Assembly (NCBI RefSeq): GCF_036373705.1
Contig: NC_089851.1
Coordinates: 1,885,001 to 1,949,000 of the forward strand
Reading direction: 5' to 3'
Source of the DNA: Amia ocellicauda
Lineage: Eukaryota > Chordata > Actinopteri > Amiiformes > Amiidae
DNA: 64,000 nt
Below the pieces are notes generated by a model. That model saw nothing but the letters and a program-made list of their open reading frames with translations, did no database searches and had not been told where the DNA came from. Shown in pieces: positions 56,220 to 64,000 of the stretch (its first letter is position 1; every line of letters begins with the position of its first letter). A program made the translations under genes and the position numbers.

Positions 56220-59200
56220 CCCGGTAGTATGTCGATCCAGGACTCGCAGTACCAGCATAGTCTCCGGAGCGCTCTGTGTGCTGGTGCTAGCCTTATTCAC
56301 TGCGGTGACATTACTGCGGAATAAACAGCGTAAGTACTTTGGTCCATCCTCTCTGGCTGTCAGTGTCTGCCCGTGCTGTATTTGTATCCCAACTCCTTCT
56401 TCTGATAGAGAGTTTCTCTGATCCTGGAAGGAAAAGGTCTCTGCAGCCGAGTACTGCACTGAGTTCCTGCTCATCCCTGACCCTGATGCCTGACCCTGAC
56501 TCACATGGACTTTGTAACAGCGGATGGTGATGATTAATTTAGAGCACAATAATCACAAACGATCCCCGTTCCCCAGGAAACAATTTGGCTGGATCCAAAA
56601 ACTACTTTGTTGTGTATCGAACGGTGAGGGGGCTGAAGATTCAATGCACAACACTGAGCGCAGTGAGCAGTGTGTTAAAACCTTTATTTGAAAATGAATT
56701 CATTGTTCTATCTTGCAGAGAGAAATGGTACATTGTCTACTGAAGCGATTGATCAACATACCTTACAGGATAGTCCTGATGTAAGTTAAAGCCAATGATA
56801 TCCTCCTCACCGGGAAGCTTTGCAGTGTGGTTGAACTCTGACTGACACACATGCACGCAAAGAACAACGTTACCAAACCACTGAGACTCAAAGGAAACCT
56901 CTGGAATAAGTGCATGAGGCGATTTACCTGTAAAATCCCTAATTCAAATTGAGGGAGAACATGTTTTTAAAGTCTGCCAGAGAAAGGGAAAGGCAAATAG
57001 CTGACAGTTATTTAATGGAGAAGTATATATATGTATTTGGACTCGATCACTTAATCAGAGACTCCCAGTCCTGGGGCTCCGTATGGAACTCCAACCACCT
57101 TTCCTGGACAAGCACGTGTCCGGTGTACTGTAACTGAAACTACAATTAGACTAAAAACAGTACAACTTTTCTTTTATATGGGGACTTTAAAAACAAGTTT
57201 CTCCAAGCACTTTGCAAGCAGTTAAAACATGAAACAATAAGTTTCAGAGCACAAGAGAAAGGTAACTGTGAGTTTTACAGTGACAGTGAGCGATAGCTGT
57301 GGCATTTTTTCACAGGGATGTAATGCTGATTCCGTACAGCCTTCTGCTGAAGATATATACCAGTGCATGAATGGTGTGAAGACCCAGATATCACAGGACG
57401 ATGCTCAGGTGCCCCTGGATGCTGCCAATCCTAATAATCAGCTGAGACCAGAACACACACAATGCCACACACTTCCACGGTTGATAGAAATCACTTGATC
57501 GACCGCTTGAGGTTTTTAGATGGCAAACTCAGTCGGTGAATCATTCGTGATTTGTGTGAGAAATGAGAAGACGCGCAATGACTTACTTCTGGCTAAGATG
57601 CACAGGTGCTACAGAGAGACACATGGCATCAAGCTCAATTGCATGACCACTTACTGATCTCACAGATGTGCAGTAGCAGTAAAATACTGTATAAATCCCC
57701 CCTTGCTATATGGCAGGATTTCTGGTATCAGAGCATCTACTGAGATCTAATCTCAAATCTGGCCCTGTGTCACCTGATGTGCCCTCGTGCCCACTAGCCA
57801 ATCACCATTTACAGTCTCACTGGCCAATCACTATTAACTGTTTTAAATCAATCAATCATATTATGTAAATGCATTGTCTAATTAACATGCAGCTTCTGCA
57901 GGACTATTCCAAGACTGCAGTTTAAACCCTGATCTGAAAGTGTAGGTTTTGATTTTGACACGCTGCTCCGTACCCCACACACACACCACAGCCCAAACCT
58001 TGACCCAAACCTGTTCTCAACAAATGATGTCTTCGTCAAATCTTTTCCAGGCTCCCGAATCAGGGGAAGAAGACATCTACATTGCAATGACTGGACTGGA
58101 GAAAGAAAAAATGCACAAAAGCAGGAGGGTAAACACAATTTCCTATTGGTGTGGATGATAATTGATGTTTCTCATGTACCTGTATTTATTTGATGCTGGA
58201 ACTGAGATTGTTACACTTTAAGACATCAAGTAATATTGTTTTCCAAATTCCAACATAAAGAAATATCTGCAGAAGAACTGTAGGATAAGAACAATGTCTT
58301 ATTTTTTATTTTTTTATGATAAATCTGCTCATTTTCACTTAATGTTGAATTTAGGATTCACTGGCCCGGTCCTTTAAAAAGAGATAAGACATCTAAACAA
58401 TATGTACAGTGTTTCATATATTTTGGGTTGCTAGTTATAAAATATAATTACCTTCACCACAAGAATTCTTTGCCTAAAACAAGACATAGAAACTTCCTGA
58501 GATTTGTAATGATTTAATTATTTACAGAGTAAAAGAGCAGGACGAGGAGATATTAAAGATTTCCCCCAGGACACGGCCTTCCTATCGTCCGAGGAGCTGG
58601 ACCGGAACGTGACCTACACCACAGTGTCCCACCAATGTAAAGATCCGGCCTCAGCTCTACCTGTAAAGACTCCTGTTTTCTCTTGTTTATTTCCGCTCTT
58701 TTCATCTTCATGCACATGCAGAACACTGGAGATAATTTGGGAATAAAAACACCCTTTTTTAACTTCATTACATGCAGTTACAATACCAGGGTTAAATAGT
58801 ACTCCTACTGCCACTCCAACTGCCACTGACAGGAATGTGCTGTCGTTATGTCTCAGAAGTCTCCCTCCCAGACGTCCAAGGAGCCAGTGGAGACGGTGAC
58901 ATACTCCAGAGTGTCCTGCCAGGTCAAGGAGCCAGCCCTGCCCCTCCAGCCAGTAAACTATCTTTTAGCTATTGTTGGTCTTGTTTCTCGTTTCTTTTCA
59001 AGTTTAATTGCTCTCTCATCCCACTCCATGAGCAAGGTTGGAGACGCAGGGCAGCGGCAACCATGATGGCATTCTCAGATTGTCCTCCCCGCTGTTTTAA
59101 TATGGACACGGACACAGACATGCAAGGGAAACTAAGGGGAAGGGCTTCTAGGAGTGAGAGCAGGTCCCCTTACACAGAGGGACCAGCAGACAGACCATAT

Positions 59201-59360
59201 AAAATGTCCCAAAGTGCTTTACAATGAGAAACACGTCTAAAACAACCCCCCCCCCACACACACACACACACATTTTCACGCTTGCTGCTCATAGATGGCC
59301 CATTGTCTTCTTTCAATACCTGATGGCTTGCAGTCTGGTCTCAGTGAGTCATCCAAGTGA
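56220..59360 (+). CDS. Receptor gene 3: orphan transmembrane and tail exons
   Basis: Plus-strand exons 56220-56329 (transmembrane), 56719-56780, 57316-57408 (YQCM), 58051-58128 (YIAM), 58528-58662 (ITIM VTYTTV), 58857-58952 (ITIM VTYSRV) and 59334-59360 (stop). All lengths, splice sites and phases match gene 1. Residue changes are few (for example RNGTLSTEA in the juxtamembrane exon, RGD for QGD in the first ITIM exon). No leader, V or stalk exon precedes them: upstream are Tc1 and LINE sequence. They cannot make a receptor from this position unless a new 5' part is supplied. The missing exons are expected beyond 64000 if the inversion model is right. Confidence 0.78.
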
Positions 59361-60820
59361 GTTAGCAGTGAGCAAGAGAGGCAGACAAGAGACAGATCTG
59401 ACCCCGGGTTTAAGTAAATTTATTTTTTCCTGAGGAAAATTAATGACAGAAATTAGCCACTTCTTCTGACGTTCAGAACTTGTCAACTGAGCAGAAAATC
59501 CTAGACACACCTGTGGGTCGAAACATAAAGTAACTTCTTGTTCATACGACATACGTTGCTTTCTGGTGCGCACGTTTGAAACTGTCAGATCCAGCTGGAT
59601 CATTGGTTTTGCCCCCGTGGTAAATTTACTGCCACACATCCAGGCCTGGGTAGACCTATCTTGACCTAGAACCTATTGATTGAACACTTGCCTTGTGTTT
59701 AGATGTGACCTTCTCCCCCTCTGGATGTGTTTTTGCTCACAATCCTGTCTCTTCTGTAGGACGGTTCCTATGAATCTACAATAGCGTCGGAAGCTCACAG
59801 ACTCCTGCAAAGATCCTAGCCTTCCTTCTGACTCAGCGCCATAAAGAGATCCAGTCAGAAGCAGCGAATGGAAGCGACAAGAACTGAATCAATTCAACTG
59901 CAATTCATTAAAATTAAATTAATTTCAATTAGATTCAATTTAAAGTAGTCTCAAATAATTTAAATTCAATTTAAATCTTTGTTTTGTTTTTTGTTCGCAA
60001 ACAAATTGCCACAGGGTACTGCACATGATCACACTAGCAAATTTAGACATACACATTAGTAATAATGCTAACAATGGCACACATCTATATATAAAATACC
60101 AAATATAATACCAGAACACAACTGCGACATGGCACAGGAGTAATGACTGGCTTTTCTCCAAGAAATCTTGATTCCCCCTCTCCATTGTTACTCAGACTAA
60201 TTCAGACTTCGAACAGCTGAGATGTTTCTCTAACCGGCAGTCAGGAGAGGTAAAGAACATTCTGCTGAGCAGGTTAACCTCCTGCCTGTGTCAGATGTTT
60301 CATCTTTTACCCGAAACCGATCTCCCTAGGACTGTTAACAGAGCTTGTGGCCATTCATTAAGGCAGAGTTTAATTAAAAGGGGTGGGAGTGTGTGTTGCT
60401 ACAGCATGCCCAAACTGCACAGGCCGAGCAGAAACCTCTGAGTCTGTAAGACGAGTAACAGATGAGTTTGTCTCCTCAGACTAATTTTGCCAGCAGTTTA
60501 CCCTGTTACTTACTTCTGAGCCTCAGTGCTCGATTTCTGTATGAACTTCTTCTGTTGGCTAATATTAAACTATCAGGGAGGGTGCTGATGCAAGTTATTG
60601 GTCCTTTTTCATCATTAATGTTGTAAATAAACCTAAATCTTTTGACCTATGCACTTCTGAAAGGAACTTTAAGTGACTAAAGGAGCAGTTTATAATTTAT
60701 TAAAGGTGCTATATCCACAATGTCATTCCAGTCGATGAACAGCAGGGGTATTCAGTGTGGGTCATTGTGCACTATTTCACACTCTTTGCATGATGTTTTA
60801 GTGCCAGATTGATATTTTAC

Positions 60821-61263
60821 GGAGCCCTGGAGGGGACATGAAGTAAAAATATCTATATATTGTAGAAACAATTTAATATATCATGTGCATGTTTTATTAT
60901 ATCGTGGACCCGATTTAGCAAATTGTGGGAATGAGTTATTATATTGTGGGAACTATTTGTGAAACTACATAATTTGTAGATTCCCCTTTTACTTCCTGTT
61001 TACATCACCACTGCATGCATGTCCCAAACTGTCTTTGTTACACGTGACAGGATCGCATTCAGAAGGAAGCAGTGTATGGAGTGACTTCACTGTCAAAATT
61101 TAAGAGTTATGTTCAAATATAACCATTTTACTTTTCAAAGTTTGTATGTTCACAGTTAGACATGTCCTACTACTATGAATAAAGGATGTATATGTTTTTA
61201 CTAATATTAACAATATCATTACAACAATGTATATTTTATAACTTCATGTCCTTCCAGGGCTCC
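60821..61263. mobile_element. 443-bp MITE-like element, right-arm copy
   Basis: Counterpart of 383-825, with the same inverted ends. Confidence 0.55.
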
Positions 61264-61645
61264 AAACTATTTTCACTGATAAGCAATATGTAATTTCTGT
61301 CCTATAAAAATGACAAATAATATGAAAATAAAATTAAACACTTTTGTATGATTAGTTTGTTAATCAACTATGTTTCATCATTCCCTGTTTTTATGTAATT
61401 ATTTTACATTAGCTACAGCCATTTTGTAAATGTCCATATCAGAGTCCGTCAGATATTGTGTGGTTTATTTATTCATTTTATCTTTCTTGTCCGGTTAATG
61501 TGATCCAGATTTAACTGTAGAGATGATTAGATGCCAAAGAAGCAGCTTCCTCGTGTCTCCGTCACTCCGAGAGCCCTGTCTCAGTCTGTACAGTGCTCGT
61601 GGTTAGTCAGTGGCCCCGGCTTCCTTCCTGTACCGCGCTGCAGCG

Positions 61646-61895
61646 TGACTCTCACACGATGATGCTCTGTGGTGGCCTGAAGCGTTCGGTGACAGGCCTG
61701 AAGAAACACAGCACAGCAAACGTGTGAGATGCAAAGATAGAGATCTTAGATAGGGTCTACAAGCCCCAGAAACATAAGACATGGTCTGAGGTTTTTACAC
61801 TACATGGTCACATGAGTTCCTGGTTGCAGGAAAGAGTGTGAGCAGCTTTCATGCCTTCACCAGTAGTTTTTTTATGCCTTGTTTAAACTCAACCA

Positions 61896-61898
<3 letters not shown>
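61646..61898. other. Unique sequence between right arm and LINE tail
   Basis: I see no gene or element. If the inversion model holds, this was originally upstream (left) of the duplicated block. Confidence 0.4.

Positions 61899-61974
<76 letters not shown>
61899..61974 (+). repeat. (ATT)n microsatellite, LINE tail
   Basis: About 25 ATT units forming the 3' tail of the inverted LINE half. Confidence 0.9.
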
Positions 61975-62652
61975 TATTTCTTAGCAGATGACCTTGTCCA
62001 GGCAACTTACAAAATATAAGCGCAGTACAAAGTACAATAATACAGTGCACTTCAAGGCAGAATACATATGAGATATACAGTAAACAATATATAAGGTCTT
62101 ACATCCTAGAATGTAAAAGCTGATGAGTGCAGACAAGATGTTAAGTCAAAGTTAAGAACTAAGGGATAGGGAGCAAAGGGGAAATCAAAATAAACAATGC
62201 AAGTGCAAGTAATGCAAATGCAGGAGTATAAGAAAACGTTGTATAAGTGCAATCTTACAGGAGAATAAATGACTAAATTACAAGTAGAGTCTGAAAAGAT
62301 ACGTCTTGAGTCAGGAGAGGAGGATGGAGTGATCCATAGTGTCAAATGCAGCAGAGAGATGGAGGAGGATGAGAGAGGATTCAAAGAGTGATTAGAAGTA
62401 AGACTTCTTGGCTGAGGTGAGTGAGGAGGAGAATGTGGACAGTAGAGAGCGGTAGAGTTCGAGGGCAGCTGGGAGTTTGGACCTTTTCCACTTCTGTTCA
62501 GCGGCGTGCAGACTGAATCGGGTTAAGCAGAGAACGGAAGAGATCCAAGGCTGAGGATGGGAGGGACGGGCAGGATGAGACGTGAGAGGACAGAGAGAGT
62601 CAAGGGAGGAGGTGAGGGAGGACAACAAAGAGGAGGTATCACAGTTGACAGA
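61899..62652 (-). mobile_element. L2-like LINE, 3' half, inverted
   Basis: On the minus strand, starting at 62652: SVNCDTSSLLSSLTSSLDSL (the linker after the endonuclease), AEQKWKRSK, then a jump over the reverse-transcriptase core to FDTMDHSILL and KTYLFRLYL, then a 3'UTR and GTAAGTTGCCTGGACAAGGT with a long (AAT)n tail. The first codons continue the frame at 54340 without loss, so it is the other half of the LINE at 53500-54340. Confidence 0.82.
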
Positions 62653-62964
62653 CACAGTGAGGGAAAAAAGTATTTGATCCCCTGCTGATTTTGTACGTTT
62701 GCCCACTGACAAAGAAATGATCAGTCTATAATTTTAATGATAGGTGTATTTTAACAATGAGAGACAGAATAACAACAACAAAATCCAGAAAAATGCATTT
62801 CAAAAAAGTTATAAATTGATTTGCATGTTAATGAGTGAAATAAGTATTTGATCCCCTATCAATCAGCAAGATTTCTGGCTCCCAGGTGTCTTTTATACAG
62901 GTAACGAGCTGAGATTAGGGGTACTCTCTTAAAGGGAGCGCTCCTAATCTCAGCTCGTTACCTG

Positions 62965-62972
62965 TATAAAAG
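62965..62972 (+). promoter_or_regulatory. TATA-like box of the Tc1 transposase
   Basis: TATAAAAG, 50 bases before the transposase ATG at 63022, inside the right arm of the palindrome; its mirror in the left arm faces outward. Confidence 0.5.
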
Positions 62973-63021
62973 ACACCTGTCCACAGAAGCAATCAATCAA
63001 TCAGATTCCAAACTCTCCACC

Positions 63022-63992
63022 ATGGCCAAGACCAAAGAGCTGTCCAAGGATGTCAGGGACAAGATTGTAGACCTACACAAGACTGGAATGGGCTACAAGA
63101 CCACCGCCAAGCAGCTTGGTGAGAAGGTGACAACAGCTGGTGCGATTATTCGCAAATGGAAGAAACACAAAATAACTGTCAGTCTCCCTCGGTCTGGGGC
63201 TCCATGCAAGATCTCACCTCGTGGAGTTTCAATGATCATGAGAACGGTGAGGAATCTGCCCAGAACTACACGGGAGGATCTTGTTAATATATCAAGGCAG
63301 CTGGGACCATAGTCACCAAGAAAACAATTGGTAACACACTACGCCGTGAAGGACTGAAATCCTGCAGCGCCCGCAAGGTCCCCCTGCTCTAGAAAGCACA
63401 TGTACAGGCCCGTCTGGTGTTTGCCAATGAACATCTGAATGATTCAGAGGAGAACTGGGTGAAATTGTTGTGGTCAGATGAGACCAAAATCGAGCTCTTT
63501 GGCATCAATTCAACTCGCCGTGTTTGGAGGAGGAGGAATGACCCCAAGAACACCATCCCCACCGTCAAACATGGAGGTGGAAACATTATGCTTTGGGGGT
63601 GTTTTTCTGCTAAGGGGACAGGACAACTGCACCGTATCAAAGGGACGATGGACGGGGCCATGTACCGTCAAATCTTGGGTGAGAACCTCCTTCCCTCAGC
63701 CAGGGCATTGAAAATAGGTCGTGGATGGGTATTCCAGCATGATAATGACCCAAAACACACAGCCAAGGCAACAAAAGAGTGGCTCAAGAAGAAGCACATT
63801 AAGGTCCTGGAGTGGCCTAGCCAGTCTCCAGACCTTAATCCCATAGAAAATCTGTGGAGGGAGCTGAAGGTTCGAGTTGCCAAAGAGGAGTGGGACAAAA
63901 TCCCTCCTGAGATGTGTGCAAACCTGGTGGCCAAATACAAGAAACGTATGACCTCTGTGATTGCCAACAAGGGTTTTGCCACCAAGTACTAA
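63022..63992 (+). pseudogene. Tc1 transposase, copy 3, multiply broken
   Basis: Starts [21 protein letters not shown] one-base deletion near 63287 shifts the frame, TAG at 63390-63392 replaces a lysine codon, and a 48-base in-frame deletion near 63884 removes [16 protein letters not shown]-type residues between VRVAK and EEWDK. The catalytic residues ([21 protein letters not shown]) remain. Confidence 0.9.
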
Positions 63993-64000
63993 GTCGAAGG

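Larger units (their letters stand above)
55931..61645 (-). repeat. Right arm of the inverted segmental duplication
   Basis: Reverse complement of 1-5835, starting at the TA next to Tc1 copy 2 and running to the base matching window position 1. It is 5715 bp because 119 bp (4224-4342 of the left arm) is absent at 57414/57415. After 61645 the sequence has no partner inside the window. Confidence 0.92.
62655..64000 (+). mobile_element. Tc1 (DD34E) transposon, copy 3 (runs off the window)
   Basis: Left end CAGTGAGGGAAAAAAGTATT at 62655, preceded by CA (62653-62654) instead of TA. Opposite orientation to copies 1 and 2. The right inverted repeat is beyond the window. Confidence 0.9.

Noticed and set aside
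58835-59227. 130-residue plus-strand ORF as a separate gene
   Set aside because: It reads the second ITIM exon in the wrong frame and runs into the intron; the spliced exon 58857-58952 explains the signal.

Overview
The window looks like a stretch of ray-finned fish genome. It carries intron-containing immunoglobulin-superfamily receptor genes of the CD300/CMRF35-like and polymeric-Ig-receptor-like (PIGRL) type. These lie in a dense bed of elements typical of fish: Tc1 (DD34E), an Incomer-like DD36E Tc1/mariner element, CR1-, L2- and Tx1-clade LINEs, a Ty3/gypsy element with Gmr1-like domain order, hAT-like miniature elements, a tRNA-derived SINE and many microsatellites. I cannot name the species.

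Layout. Positions 1-22427 form one contig and 22628-64000 a second, joined by exactly 200 Ns. The last 18.4 kb of contig 1 (3999-22427) reappears almost unchanged as the first 18.4 kb of contig 2 (22628-41034). I see only a 22-bp (TA)n length difference and one substitution, so I read this as an uncollapsed contig overlap or haplotig, not a real tandem duplication. Receptor gene 1 runs on the minus strand from its leader exon (20962) to its stop (2286). It has two intact V-type Ig exons, one broken V exon, two stalk exons, a transmembrane exon and six tail exons with two YxxM and two ITIM motifs. Phases agree at every junction when the broken V exon is skipped (454 codons). The partial second copy is at 22978-39569.

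The introns of gene 1 hold a Gmr1-like retrotransposon remnant, a dead Tc1, an intact Incomer-like transposon and CR1 pieces. Right of the overlap come a hAT-like element, a Tx1-like LINE with an intact 1143-residue ORF2 (43297-46728), a CR1 LINE (47620-49275) and receptor gene 2 (49724-52461, minus strand, short tail, one-base frameshift in its V exon).

From 53500 to the end lies a rearrangement that can be read to the base. The 5' half of an L2-like LINE (53500-54340) abuts a Tc1. Then comes an inverted copy (55931-61645) of the first 5835 bases, holding the transmembrane and tail exons of a third receptor, now on the plus strand. Then comes the 3' half of the same LINE in reverse, abutting a second Tc1 in opposite orientation. 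The two LINE halves join in frame across a TA. The simplest history is a direct duplication of the receptor block followed by an inversion through recombination between two oppositely oriented Tc1 copies, which cut the duplicated receptor gene in two.
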